Shown here: positions 50,330 to 58,829 of the stretch, one piece after another
Layout of the letters: each line of letters opens with the position of its first letter
Numbering within the stretch: position 1 is the first letter of the stretch
DNA from: Lewinellaceae bacterium
GTDB lineage: Bacteria; Bacteroidota; Bacteroidia; Chitinophagales; Saprospiraceae
Length of the DNA stretch: 64,000 bases
Reading direction: 5' to 3'
NCBI GenBank assembly: GCA_020636315.1
Contig: JACJYA010000009.1
Span: forward strand, 248,001-312,000
Notes under the pieces: generated by a model
Database searches by the model: none
What the model was told of the DNA's origin: nothing
The model's input: only the letters and a program-made list of their open reading frames with translations
Position numbers and translations under genes: made by a program

Positions 50330-50731
50330 ATGCAGAATCTGGAAATTAAAGGCAGCCACGGCGATTACGATGTCCCAACTGTTTTTTTCAATGCAGAAAC
50401 CGGGGTTTGTGAGCTGAAAGGAGAATCTTACCTGGAAAAGACCGCCGAGTTCTACGACCGCCTGCTGGCCTGGCTGGATGAGTATATCGAAACGGTCAGC
50501 AACCCCATCACCTTCAACTTCAGGCTGACTTATTTCAATACGAGCTCCTCCAAACGCATCCTCTACATCCTGCTCAAACTCAAAGAGTACGAAGACAATG
50601 GCGGAGAAGTAACCACCAACTGGTACTACGACGAAGACGATACCGATATGGAGGAGGAAATAGAGGATTTCCGGATCATCTCCAACCTGGAGATCAATGC
50701 TCTTCCGGATTCCAGTTTAAGGTGGGAGTGA
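50330..50731 (+). CDS. siaC: SiaC-like regulatory phosphoprotein (DUF1987)
   Basis: 133 residues. GDYDVPTVFFNAETGVCELKG and SYLEKTAEFYDRLLAWL are the family start. FRLTYFNTSSSKRILYILL contains the Thr/Ser-rich stretch where SiaC is phosphorylated (the TSS residues at about 64-66). In Pseudomonas SiaC in its unphosphorylated form activates the diguanylate cyclase SiaD. No GGDEF protein is encoded here, so the target in this organism is unknown. Confidence 0.88.
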   Translation: MQNLEIKGSHGDYDVPTVFFNAETGVCELKGESYLEKTAEFYDRLLAWLDEYIETVSNPITFNFRLTYFNTSSSKRILYILLKLKEYEDNGGEVTTNWYYDEDDTDMEEEIEDFRIISNLEINALPDSSLRWE

Positions 50732-50747
50732 GGGAGCCCCCCTCAAT

Positions 50748-50770
50748 CCCCCCGAAGGGGGAAGGTTTTT
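50748..50770 (+). terminator. terminator of the sia-type operon
   Basis: CCCCCC-GAA-GGGGG hairpin (50748-50761), followed by GAAGG and a T-run at 50766-50770. It lies 17 bases beyond the siaC stop. Confidence 0.55.
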
Positions 50771-50878
50771 CTTCGGTTTTTGGGGAGGATGTGAATGTTC
50801 AATTTATTGGCTTGCCCCCCAATGCCCGGCCCAGCCCCTCTAACAGAACCGGCCGGGCAACAGAAGGCAGGCAGCCCT

Positions 50879-52261
50879 TCATTCACCGGCCATCGGCACA
50901 TACCACACCCCCTGCTCCATATCCACCCCGCCGCCCATTTCTTCCTGCACCACCCGGTCCACGATAAATATCCCCCTTCGGGCCATGCCGTAAAAATTGT
51001 CTATACCATCATCCGGAAAGCCTACCCGCGTTCGGTGGATATTGAATAGGCTGGCGAACGTCCGGCCGAAAGCGGCTTCTACTCCCTTCTTTCCAAGCAT
51101 AAACCCGAGCAGCCCGCCCCAGGTGGCGGTGGGATTGTCCGAATCCCAGCCGGCCAGGGCGCCGATCTTTATCGTCTCTTTGATGTCGCCTTCGCCGTAC
51201 AGCAGGCTGACGATGCTGGCGCCGAAGTTGATGCCGGCGGCGAAGCAGCCGTTGCACACCTCGTCTTTGGTGGGCCAGTCGTAGCCGTCCTCCTGCCTCA
51301 CCTGGTATTTTTCGTAGAGGGCGTCTCGTGCCTCCTCCCAGGCAGCGCCGGACTGATACTGGCCTTTGACGAAATCATACATTTTGGCGGAGTAGGAATC
51401 ACCGGGCAGGTGCTGGCGGGCTTCATTCGCCATCCGGAATACCTGCTCTTTCATGGGCAGGCTCTTATCTGCAGACGACGCCAGGGCGTGCATGATGACG
51501 TAGAATTCAGCGATCCACTGTGCATTCTCCCTCGCCGTCGTTTGTATGGGCAGGCGGGCCATTTTCAGGGCCACATCCGGGCGGGTGGGTGCGAACAGGC
51601 CGAAGATCTCGGTCGTCAGCTGGGCGTCGATCATCTCATAATAGGGGTTGTTGTCCGGGTGGCCGGTGGCCGGGGGAACGAGCCCTTCCTTCATTAGATC
51701 AAACGCCTGCTGATTGGATACCCACAAATAGTTTTCCTCTTCGCCCCTGATGTGCTTCAGCCACCCTTCCCGTATCTGCCTGCCGGTGAGTTGGGTGGTT
51801 TTGTTGGTGTACAGCAGGTGCTGGTAGAGGTACTCGATATCCGTATCGTCATCGGCGCCCCATACACCGCCATCGTCTTCAAAATAAAAACCGATAGTAT
51901 CGGAAAGGCCACCCCCCCCCCAGATGTTGGGCTCATCCGGCCCGCCCCAGTTCTCGCGGGTATAGAAGCCGGCGCCCCTGCCGTCTTTCCCCTCCCCGCC
52001 GATCTTGTCCATTTCGGTGATCAGGCCGGTCCAGTTGGCGATGCACTGGCCGAGCCAGAAGCCGTAGAGTTTGTGGAGATATTCCGTTCTGGAAATGATC
52101 TTGTCTTCCGGGCCGGGTTGGTATTTTTTGTAGGTGAGGTGAGGGTCTGCCGGCGGTTGGGAAAATTGGAACAGGGGCCGGTGGCAGGCCGGGAGGAGGA
52201 AGAGAGTGAGTAGGAGGGCCAGGGCAGGTTTATACATGTTGCAGGTCATGTTGATTGGCAT
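50879..52261 (-). CDS. ADP-ribosylglycohydrolase-family lipoprotein
   Basis: 460 residues. The first 26 residues hold a lipoprotein signal (LALLLTLFLLPAC); three in-frame ATGs (52261, 52249, 52237) are possible starts. The fold of ADP-ribosylglycohydrolase is shown by GFWLGQCIANWTG (about residue 68-80), WGADDDTDIEYLY (the acidic metal-binding stretch) and the late motif LAGWDSDNPTATWGGLLGFMLG. The enzyme removes ADP-ribose or hydrolyses related glycosidic bonds. Being a lipoprotein is unusual for a protein de-ADP-ribosylating enzyme, so an extracytoplasmic carbohydrate or nucleoside substrate is more likely. It follows a truncated Fic gene. Confidence 0.85.
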   Translation of the reverse strand: MPINMTCNMYKPALALLLTLFLLPACHRPLFQFSQPPADPHLTYKKYQPGPEDKIISRTEYLHKLYGFWLGQCIANWTGLITEMDKIGGEGKDGRGAGFYTRENWGGPDEPNIWGGGGLSDTIGFYFEDDGGVWGADDDTDIEYLYQHLLYTNKTTQLTGRQIREGWLKHIRGEEENYLWVSNQQAFDLMKEGLVPPATGHPDNNPYYEMIDAQLTTEIFGLFAPTRPDVALKMARLPIQTTARENAQWIAEFYVIMHALASSADKSLPMKEQVFRMANEARQHLPGDSYSAKMYDFVKGQYQSGAAWEEARDALYEKYQVRQEDGYDWPTKDEVCNGCFAAGINFGASIVSLLYGEGDIKETIKIGALAGWDSDNPTATWGGLLGFMLGKKGVEAAFGRTFASLFNIHRTRVGFPDDGIDNFYGMARRGIFIVDRVVQEEMGGGVDMEQGVWYVPMAGE

Positions 52262-52302
52262 TTTATCGGGACTTGAGCGGTAAAGGAAATTTACTGCCTA
52301 AG

Positions 52303-52896
52303 TTAGCCCTGAGAGAGGACTTTTTCGGAGAGGGCTCTGCCAATCCTCCCATTGCCGTCTTCAAAGGGATGGATCGTTTCGAAGTACAGGTGGGCAATAG
52401 CCGAACGAACCGGCGCATGGAATATCTCCTGCCGTTCCCCCGGTGCGGTTTTATTGAACCAGGCGATGAAATTTTTCATCTCCTGCGGCACCCGGGCAGA
52501 AGGCGGCGCTTCGAAATGAACAATTTCTCTCCCCACCGCCCCCGAAACCACCTGCATGGGATCTTCGCTGCTTCTCCATTGTCCTTTGTTTACCCGATTA
52601 TTGCCCTCCGCTCTTTTGTCCCTCACTTTCTCCAGGGGATGGTTCAATCCCAGGTTGTTCCGGATGGAAGAAAGCACGTCCTGCCGGCTCAAAAACTCCC
52701 CTTCTATCTCTGAGGTCTTTATGGCTTCAGCGATCATCAAATCGATGGCGGATTGGGCCTTTTCCTCTTCGGAAAGCGCCTTCAGCAGCCCGCTGATACG
52801 GCCCTGGCTTTCCACGAAAACGAAAAGCTGCTCCTCCATATCTTTCAGGCTATATTTAAAACGGGGCCAGTCTTCTTGTTGCCAATTATAGTGCAT
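52303..52896 (-). pseudogene. Fic AMP-transferase gene, truncated at its 3' end
   Basis: Start taken at the ATG 52894-52896 (MHYNWQQEDWPRF), the usual start of DUF4172-Fic proteins; an earlier ATG (52953) lies inside the operator repeats. The N-terminal DUF4172 domain has the inhibitory motif TSEIEG. The catalytic motif HPFEDGNGRIGRAL is complete (HxFxDGNGRxxR). Then the frame stops (LSEKVLSQG) after about 197 residues, while relatives have about 370 with a winged helix at the end. A one-base shift would add only ANLGSKFPLPLKSR before another stop. The last third and any DNA-binding domain are lost. Confidence 0.75.
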
Positions 52897-52967
52897 GAGC
52901 CGAATCATTCTCTTATTCGGCTCAAAATTAGCGTTTTTTTGAGCCGAATACAACTTCTATTCGGCTC
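52897..52967. promoter_or_regulatory. tandem palindromic operator before fic
   Basis: GAGCCGAAT at 52897-52905 and 52941-52949, and ATTCGGCTC at 52915-52923 and 52959-52967, form two identical 9-9 palindromes with 9-base centres, 44 bases apart (about four helical turns). The first touches the probable fic start codon. The layout strongly suggests binding of a dimeric regulator, perhaps the lost C-terminal winged helix of Fic itself. Confidence 0.7.
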
Positions 52968-53054
52968 ACTTCGCCTAACGCGAGGCAGAGAACGGGCAAA
53001 TTCTCCAGCTTCGAATCAGGAACCAAACACTTCGGGCGAGAGCCTGGTGCAAAA

Positions 53055-53073
53055 GGTAGCTCAGATGGTTAGA
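53055..53073 (+). other. isolated tRNA 5' fragment
   Basis: GGTAGCTCAGATGGTTAGA equals the tRNA-Met segment 45330-45348 with one mismatch, flanked by AAAA on both sides. No further cloverleaf is present. It could be a leftover of integration into a tRNA gene or a promoterless fragment. It lies 10 bases beyond the stop of the unknown gene at 53084. Confidence 0.6.
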
Positions 53074-53083
53074 AAAAACTTTT

Positions 53084-53650
53084 TTAGAACAACAGCATTT
53101 GTCGCTGCTTTTGTGGATAGAAAACTCCGATAATCACAAATGGGTTTTTGTACCTCCGCCGGTGCGATTCCATTAAGGCACCCAGAAACAGATAGATGTC
53201 ATGATCACCTTTGACAAACTCAGTCCAATACCGCTGACGCACTTTTTCTTTAGCCAGTTGCTCATCACCTTTGGCGGATTTCAGGCAATTCCAATAGAGT
53301 TGCCCAATCTCCCAATCCTCGATCATCATTCGGCTTTCCCGCCCCTCATCGTCGAGAAATTTATAGTAGAATTTGTAGGGCAGTTTTCTAATGAGTTCAC
53401 GTTTCTTTCCTTCTTCACCTCCTCCGAAGTCCAGCGAAAGCTGTTGCAGCTGGGCCTTCCAGGCCGGCTTCCATTCTCGTTCATCCGGTTCTACAATGAA
53501 GTCTATGAAAGAAGCTGGCTTAAAGGTGGCTAAAGAGACATTTTGGGGGGCTTGGCTATCCTCAATCAATTGAGTCAGGTTGGTATATACGTTCTTGAGA
53601 CAATACTGCCTGCGTAGGGCCCATTTGTCTTTTGTATCAATACGATCCAA
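53084..53650 (-). CDS. unknown protein, possibly truncated at its N-terminus
   Basis: Up to 188 residues from a TTG at 53650; the frame is open further to a stop at about 53732-53734 without any ATG, so the natural start may be missing. The C-terminus YLFLGALMESHRRRYKNPFVIIGVFYP is a pattern I have seen at the end of uncharacterised proteins in Bacteroidota and cyanobacteria that finish in a QLSLF-like tail (here RQMLLF). No catalytic motif is visible. Its position next to the truncated fic and the tRNA fragment suggests an accessory, partly decayed region. Confidence 0.6.
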   Translation of the reverse strand: MDRIDTKDKWALRRQYCLKNVYTNLTQLIEDSQAPQNVSLATFKPASFIDFIVEPDEREWKPAWKAQLQQLSLDFGGGEEGKKRELIRKLPYKFYYKFLDDEGRESRMMIEDWEIGQLYWNCLKSAKGDEQLAKEKVRQRYWTEFVKGDHDIYLFLGALMESHRRRYKNPFVIIGVFYPQKQRQMLLF

Positions 53651-53786
53651 TACATTGAGGTCCTTGAATCTGTAATCCGCCGGGGAGTGTGATTCCGGAC
53701 GAAAATCATCAGTACGCTTTTTCAGGCAAATTCAATTTGGGCTAAGCCAAAGCAAAGACGGGGATTGAATACCAGCGCCTTAGACA

Positions 53787-54482
53787 TCACTCCTCCCCTT
53801 CCTCCACCCGCAGCCGAAACCCCACTCCATGAATATTCTCTACCTTAAGCGACTCATCGGCACGCAGGTACTTGCGCAGGCGGGAGATGAACACATCGAG
53901 GCTGCGGCCCAGGAAGTAGTCATCGTCACCCCAGACCTGCTTCAGGATATCGGAACGCTTAAGCACCTGGTTGGGGCTTTCGGCGAACAGCTTGAGCAGG
54001 TCTGCCTCTTTCTGGGTGAGTTGCAGGCTTTCATTGTCGTGGGTAAGGGTGAGATTCTCGTGGTCAAGCTCGAAACCGCCCAACCGGAACCGGCCGGGAG
54101 AACGCGGTGCGCTGATCTTGCTGCGGCGCAGGAATACCTCTACCTTGAGAATGAGCTCTTCTATACTGAAGGGTTTGGTAATGTAATCGTCGGCACCGAG
54201 GCGCAGGCCGTGCAGGCGGTCTTCCTTGAGCGATTTCGCGGTCAGGAAAAGTATGGGGATCTCCGTATCATACCGGCGGATCTCCCGGGCTACCGTAAAG
54301 CCATCTACCTCCGGAAGCATCACATCCAGGATACAAAGGTCGAAGTCCTGTTCGTGTACCTTCTCCAGTGCCGCTTTGCCATCCGTACAATGTGTTATTT
54401 CATACCCCTGCAGCTCGAGGTTGTCCCGCGTTACGAAGCTCAGGCTTTCATCATCTTCAACGTATAAAATATGTGCTTTCAT
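53787..54482 (-). CDS. OmpR-type response regulator
   Basis: 231 residues from the ATG at 54482 (MKAHILYVEDDESL). The receiver domain has the acidic pair EDD, the phosphoacceptor Asp in CILDVMLPEVDG (about residue 52), Thr in LFLTAKS and Lys in DDYITKPFS. The C-terminal winged helix (about 130-228) ends KVENIHGVGFRLRV. It lies 36 bases downstream of the histidine kinase gene on the same strand; the pair resembles Bacteroidota RprX/RprY systems. Confidence 0.92.
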   Translation of the reverse strand: MKAHILYVEDDESLSFVTRDNLELQGYEITHCTDGKAALEKVHEQDFDLCILDVMLPEVDGFTVAREIRRYDTEIPILFLTAKSLKEDRLHGLRLGADDYITKPFSIEELILKVEVFLRRSKISAPRSPGRFRLGGFELDHENLTLTHDNESLQLTQKEADLLKLFAESPNQVLKRSDILKQVWGDDDYFLGRSLDVFISRLRKYLRADESLKVENIHGVGFRLRVEEGEE

Positions 54483-54518
54483 GGTCAATTTTTCTGGCCG
54501 GGGCACTGGCAACTGGCA

Positions 54519-55865
54519 TCAGGCACGGGCGGTGAGCCTGCGGAAGCTCAGTTGTGCCCGCTGCCAGAACCTGCGCCAATGTACCCGTGGCGAGCTTTGC
54601 GCTTCGGGAATGAGCAGGTGCACACAGGTGCCTCTTCCCTCCTGGCTGTCGAGCCGGATGCGCCAGCCATGCGCGTCACAAATGTTCTTGACGTAAAACA
54701 GGCCCAGTCCGAAACCCTTTACCTTATGTACATTTCCGGTCGGTATGCGATAAAACTTATTGAACACCCTTCCGAGATGCTCTTTAGGAATGCCGATCCC
54801 TTCGTCAATGATAGTGATCTGTATTTCTCCATCACGAGCCCTGGCGCGAAGGGTGAGCCGGGGAACATCCTTGCAATATTTAATGGCATTGTCCAGCAGG
54901 TTGTGTAAAATATTGGTGAAGTGCAGGCGGTCGGCCAGAATGGCCACTCCTTCGACATTGATGTAGCTTTTGAGCTCTCCGCCCTTTTTTTCCACTTTCA
55001 CCACGGTACTGTTGACGATGCTGTTCAGCGCTTCCTGCAGCGGAATGCGCTCTTTTTTGAGCTCAAAATTGCCGCGTTCTATCTTGGCCAGCTGCAGTAC
55101 CTTCTCCACCTGGTTGTTGAGCCGCTGGTTCTGCTCTCTGACGATGCGGGCGTAGCGATAGAGCCGTTCATCTTCCTGCACACTGGCATTTTTGAGAAAA
55201 ACATCGGCAGCGATCTTGATCGTTGAGATAGGCGTCTTGAACTCGTGTGTCATGTTGTTGATGAAATCCTTCTGCAACTCCGACAGCCGCTTCTGCCTGA
55301 GGATCACAAACATGGAATAGGCAAAGAACAGGATGACGACCAACAGGATCGAGGAAAAGAAGATCGACAGCTGCATCTGCCCAAACAGATAGCTTGAGCG
55401 GGTCGGGAACTTCACACTGAAATAATAGGTGAACTTATCATCTTTGGGCAGGTTGCCCAGTTCGAGGTCTTTTTTCACTCCCGGAGAATAGCTGCAATAG
55501 TTGCCATAGACCATTTCATTCGTCGTGCAGTCATATACGGCGTATTCAAAATCCACGTACAGGGCAAGCTGTTCGAACTCCTTCTGGAGGAAATACTCCA
55601 GGCTGTTGGCGTCGATCTCGCTTTCGATATTGACTACATAATAATTGGAGGTACGGCGGTTAACGATGTTGCGCGGCGGCAGTTCGCCGTTGTTCAATTC
55701 GACCAGGCTGCAGGCCACCTCGTACAGAGCCAGGTTGATCTTTTTGTCAAACTCCTCTTCGTTGACGTTCCAGGTACTGACAACCCAATACGCCTGCACC
55801 CCGATAATGCCGATGATGGCAATAGCGCCCAGGATCATAACCCGCAGAATGGTGCTGTTTTTCAT
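54519..55865 (-). CDS. membrane sensor histidine kinase
   Basis: 448 residues. TM1 at about 8-28, a periplasmic region of about 145 residues with three or four Cys (YDCTTNEMVYGNYCSY), and TM2 at about 172-195. The HisKA domain has DFINNMTHEFKTPISTI with the phosphorylated His (about residue 218). The catalytic domain shows NLLDNAIKYC (N box), IIDEGIGIPKEHLGRVFNKFYR (G1/F) and GFGLGLFYVKNI (G2). It pairs with the response regulator that follows. The signal is unknown. Confidence 0.93.
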   Translation of the reverse strand: MKNSTILRVMILGAIAIIGIIGVQAYWVVSTWNVNEEEFDKKINLALYEVACSLVELNNGELPPRNIVNRRTSNYYVVNIESEIDANSLEYFLQKEFEQLALYVDFEYAVYDCTTNEMVYGNYCSYSPGVKKDLELGNLPKDDKFTYYFSVKFPTRSSYLFGQMQLSIFFSSILLVVILFFAYSMFVILRQKRLSELQKDFINNMTHEFKTPISTIKIAADVFLKNASVQEDERLYRYARIVREQNQRLNNQVEKVLQLAKIERGNFELKKERIPLQEALNSIVNSTVVKVEKKGGELKSYINVEGVAILADRLHFTNILHNLLDNAIKYCKDVPRLTLRARARDGEIQITIIDEGIGIPKEHLGRVFNKFYRIPTGNVHKVKGFGLGLFYVKNICDAHGWRIRLDSQEGRGTCVHLLIPEAQSSPRVHWRRFWQRAQLSFRRLTARA

Positions 55866-55971
55866 ACCCCCCTAAATTATCCGTATAAATTGGCTTAAAA
55901 AAACCATTAACAGCTTATTAACAAGACTTTCAGGCATCAGACTTAGCCGGGAATGATTATTTTTGCAAAAT

Positions 55972-56895
55972 ATGCAAACGCTCAGAAACACTAAAGGAGG
56001 CCTTTGGGCTTTCGCCATTGCTTTTTTCGCTTTGCTGCCGTTATCGATGGCGGCACAGGGAAGCACCAACCCCTTTGACCTGAGCCCAAGGCTGGACAAC
56101 CCGGGGCCTCAGGAAGATTCTGCAGCCACTGCCGACACCGGCAACCCATTCGACCTCATCACTCCGCTCCGGAAAGAAAGCCGGCCGGAGCCCGCGGCAC
56201 CGCCCTTATCAGCCGAAAAAGAGATGCCTGCGGCAAAGCCCCCTGTACAAAACAGCTACCGGACTTTTCTTCTTATTACGAATATAGGCATCTTATTGTT
56301 GTTGACCGTACTCATCACCCTGTTCAGGCCTCAGGCCGGCAGAGCTTACCGCGCTTTTCTCAATGACAACCTCCTCAACCAGTTGCAAAGGGAGCGCGAA
56401 GCGGGAGGAGGGCTCCCCTACTACCTGTTCTATGCCTTTTTTCTGATCAACGCCGGTTTTTTCGCATTTCTGCTGGCCCGGCATTACGGGCTGTCTCTTT
56501 CCCCCAACCCCTGGATGGGGCTGTTGTATTCTATGGGCGGAGTTTCGGCTCTTTTTCTGGGAAAGCATGCCCTGCTTGGTTTCCTCGCTTTCGTCTTTCC
56601 CATCGAAAAAGAAATCCACCTCTACAGCTTTACCATCATCGTCTTCAGCATAATGCTGAGCTTCTTTCTGGCCATCGTCAACTTACTGCTGGCCTATGCT
56701 CCTGAAAGTAGCGTTAAACTGGTGCTCTACGGATCCTATACTGTCATTGCCGCCACCTATCTCTTCCGCTCGCTCAGAGCCGTGTTTATTGCCAACCGTT
56801 TTTTGCTTTTTCACAAGTTTCACTTTTTGTTGTATATTTGCACAGTCGAAATCGCGCCTGTCCTTGTGCTGGCAAAGCTGATTCTTTATTCCTGA
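55972..56895 (+). CDS. DUF4271 membrane protein
   Basis: About 307 residues from the ATG at 55972. A signal peptide (about residues 10-30, ending SMAAQ) is followed by a Pro-rich loop with two NPFDL motifs (residues 35-65) and about six membrane segments from residue 100. This is the DUF4271 architecture, which is regularly located before hemD in Bacteroidota. TATTTTTG at 55958-55965 could be the -7 element, which would place the start of transcription almost at the ATG (leaderless) and speaks against the TTG at 55963. The role is unknown. Confidence 0.85.
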   Translation: MQTLRNTKGGLWAFAIAFFALLPLSMAAQGSTNPFDLSPRLDNPGPQEDSAATADTGNPFDLITPLRKESRPEPAAPPLSAEKEMPAAKPPVQNSYRTFLLITNIGILLLLTVLITLFRPQAGRAYRAFLNDNLLNQLQREREAGGGLPYYLFYAFFLINAGFFAFLLARHYGLSLSPNPWMGLLYSMGGVSALFLGKHALLGFLAFVFPIEKEIHLYSFTIIVFSIMLSFFLAIVNLLLAYAPESSVKLVLYGSYTVIAATYLFRSLRAVFIANRFLLFHKFHFLLYICTVEIAPVLVLAKLILYS

Positions 56896-56941
56896 TAGCC
56901 GGTACAAAGAGCAGGAGTTCAATAAGTAAAACCCTTGTTGA

Positions 56942-57721
56942 ATGGCAGTAAACGGTAAAGCGAAGCAAGAGGCTTACAAGCCGGTAAAAACAATTCTGGT
57001 ATCTCAGCCCAAACCAGAGAGATCTCCTTACTACGAGCTGGAAAAGAAATACGGCCTGCAGATCGATTGGCGCCCTTTCATTCACGTGGAAGGGGTTGAA
57101 ACCAAAGAATTCCGCAAGTCCCGTATCCGGCCCGATGAATTCACCGCCATCATTTTTACGAGTAAAAATGCCGTTGACCACTTCTTCCGGATCTGCGAAG
57201 AACTGCGTATCAAAATGTCTCAGGACACGAAGTATTTCTGCCTGTCAGAGGCCATCGCCAACTACCTGCAGAAGTTCATCGTTTACCGGAAGCGTAAAGT
57301 GTTCTTTGGCAAGCGCACCATCCAGGACCTGGCGCCCGCTCTGAAAAAGCACAAGGCCAATGAAAAGTTCCTGCTGCCCTGCTCCAACCTGGGCGCCAAA
57401 CAGGTGTCAGAGTTCCTGGAAGAAAACGGATTCAACTGGCAGGATGCAATGATGTACAAAACCGTCAGCAGCGACCTCTCGGACCTCAGTGATGTGACTT
57501 ACGACGTACTGGTGTTCTTCAGCCCCCTGGGTATCCAATCCCTCTACGAAAACTTTCCCGATTTCAAACAAAATGAAACGCGAATCGCCGTTTTTGGTAG
57601 CAGTACCAGTAAAGCGGTGGAGGAAAGAGGCCTGACGATCAACATTAAAGCACCGGCACCGGAAATCCCATCCATGACCATGGCCCTGGAAATGTACCTG
57701 CAACTTTCCAACAAAGAGTAA
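56942..57721 (+). CDS. hemD: uroporphyrinogen-III synthase
   Basis: 259 residues. The two-lobed HemD fold is seen in KTILVSQPKPERSPYYELEKKYG, FTAIIFTSKNAVDHFFRICEE, then LLPCSNLGAKQVSEFLEENG and TYDVLVFFSPLGIQSLYENF, AVFGSSTSKAVEERG. The enzyme closes hydroxymethylbilane with inversion of ring D in heme synthesis. Adjacency to DUF4271 supports the call. A strong terminator follows. Confidence 0.9.
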   Translation: MAVNGKAKQEAYKPVKTILVSQPKPERSPYYELEKKYGLQIDWRPFIHVEGVETKEFRKSRIRPDEFTAIIFTSKNAVDHFFRICEELRIKMSQDTKYFCLSEAIANYLQKFIVYRKRKVFFGKRTIQDLAPALKKHKANEKFLLPCSNLGAKQVSEFLEENGFNWQDAMMYKTVSSDLSDLSDVTYDVLVFFSPLGIQSLYENFPDFKQNETRIAVFGSSTSKAVEERGLTINIKAPAPEIPSMTMALEMYLQLSNKE

Positions 57722-57741
57722 GCCTGAGATCAGGAAATGAC

Positions 57742-57775
57742 AAGGCCCCGGTTGCGATGCAGCCGGGGCTTTCCC
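57742..57775 (+). terminator. terminator of hemD
   Basis: A 14-bp stem with a GAT loop: left arm 57742-57755 (AAGGCCCCGGTTGC), right arm 57759-57772 (GCAGCCGGGGCTTT). It lies 20 bases behind the stop. Confidence 0.75.
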
Positions 57776-57823
57776 ATTTAACCGGCGTCAACTAAACTTC
57801 AACCCGTTTGTTCTTTTTGGGGT

Positions 57824-58447
57824 ATGAACGATAAACTGATCACAACGCTGGAAGAAAAACTGCAGAGGGCTCTGCCCGGACAGGATGTACAGTACCAGAT
57901 GGCACATGTCATCCGCCGGCAGTATGATCCGGCTCCGGCCCATGCCCAAAGGGCTGGTGTACTTGCCCTCTTATACCCCAAAGAAAAGGAATGGCATATC
58001 GTTCTGATCGAACGAAGCTCCAGACACCCCGGCGACCAGCACAGTGGCCAGATCAGCTTCCCGGGCGGCAGGTTCGAAGAACCGGACCGCACCCTAGCCG
58101 ACACCGCATTGCGGGAAGCTCACGAAGAAGTGGGCGTCGATCCCCATATCGTAACCCTGATCGGCGAACTGACCGAATTGTACATCCCGGTCAGTAATTT
58201 CCTCGTCAAACCTTTCGTCGGTTATACCTCCCGAACCCCTCACTTCCAGCCTCAGCTCAGCGAGGTCAGTTCAATAGTAGAAACACCGGTCAGGCTGTTG
58301 AAAAACCCGGAAACCCGCCAGGCTACCGACCTTAAGATTTCCGGCAATATCACCCTGCGCAATGTTCCCTACTTCAACGTTTTCGGGAAAGTGGTCTGGG
58401 GGGCTACCGCCATGATGCTGAACGAATTGCTGGAGGTCATGAAATGA
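57824..58447 (+). CDS. NUDIX hydrolase, CoA-pyrophosphatase type
   Basis: 207 residues. HSGQISFPGGRFEEPD is the CoA-pyrophosphatase subfamily signature in front of the Nudix box, which continues TLADTALREAHEEVGVDP with the catalytic REAHEEVG. VLIERSSRHPGDQHSG and the later FLVKPFVGYT also agree. It would hydrolyse CoA or related dinucleotide pyrophosphates. The stop lies one base before the end of a short minus-strand gene. Confidence 0.88.
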   Translation: MNDKLITTLEEKLQRALPGQDVQYQMAHVIRRQYDPAPAHAQRAGVLALLYPKEKEWHIVLIERSSRHPGDQHSGQISFPGGRFEEPDRTLADTALREAHEEVGVDPHIVTLIGELTELYIPVSNFLVKPFVGYTSRTPHFQPQLSEVSSIVETPVRLLKNPETRQATDLKISGNITLRNVPYFNVFGKVVWGATAMMLNELLEVMK

Positions 58448-58621
58448 TCACTCCGCCAGTATCCGGTATATCATATATCCCAGCCCCAGCAAAAGCAGCA
58501 GGACGACCAAAAGGGAAGCACCGTTGTCGGCCAGCCGCTCAAAGGCGGGCAGGAATTTGATGCCGAAGTAAACGGCTGCACCAAACAGGATGAGGGTGAA
58601 AAAGGCTTGTCGAGCACTCAT
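58448..58621 (-). CDS. small membrane protein
   Basis: 57 residues: MSARQAFFTLILFGAAVYFGIKFL starts with a membrane helix, then a short polar loop (PAFERLADNG) and a second helix (ASLLVVLLLLLGLGYMIYRI). Two-helix hairpin topology and good codon content support a real gene, although it is too short for family recognition. It converges with the NUDIX gene. Confidence 0.55.
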   Translation of the reverse strand: MSARQAFFTLILFGAAVYFGIKFLPAFERLADNGASLLVVLLLLLGLGYMIYRILAE

Positions 58622-58752
58622 GGTGTCTTTTTTGTTTTATTGAGGAGCAAAACTACTTCCTTTCCGGCAATACTTAAATGATTTGCATCACAAATGAAGA
58701 GAAGCCCCATCCCTCAGATCAGCCGTGCTTGCAGCAAAAAAACAAGGCCGGG

Positions 58753-58783
58753 TTGGGCCGGTGAATAATTAGCTCTATTTTTG
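58753..58783 (+). promoter_or_regulatory. promoter of uvrA
   Basis: TTGG (58753-58756), 19-base spacer, TATTTTTG (58776-58783). Transcription would start at about 58790. This excludes the first in-frame ATG (58788) as start of uvrA. Confidence 0.55.
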
Positions 58784-58829
58784 CCGTTTGTTCAACACTG
58801 GGCCGCCCTTATGGGTTATTATTGCTGTG

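Noticed and set aside
58788..58829. Upstream ATG of uvrA
   Set aside because: It overlaps the predicted transcription start that follows TTGG-N19-TATTTTTG.
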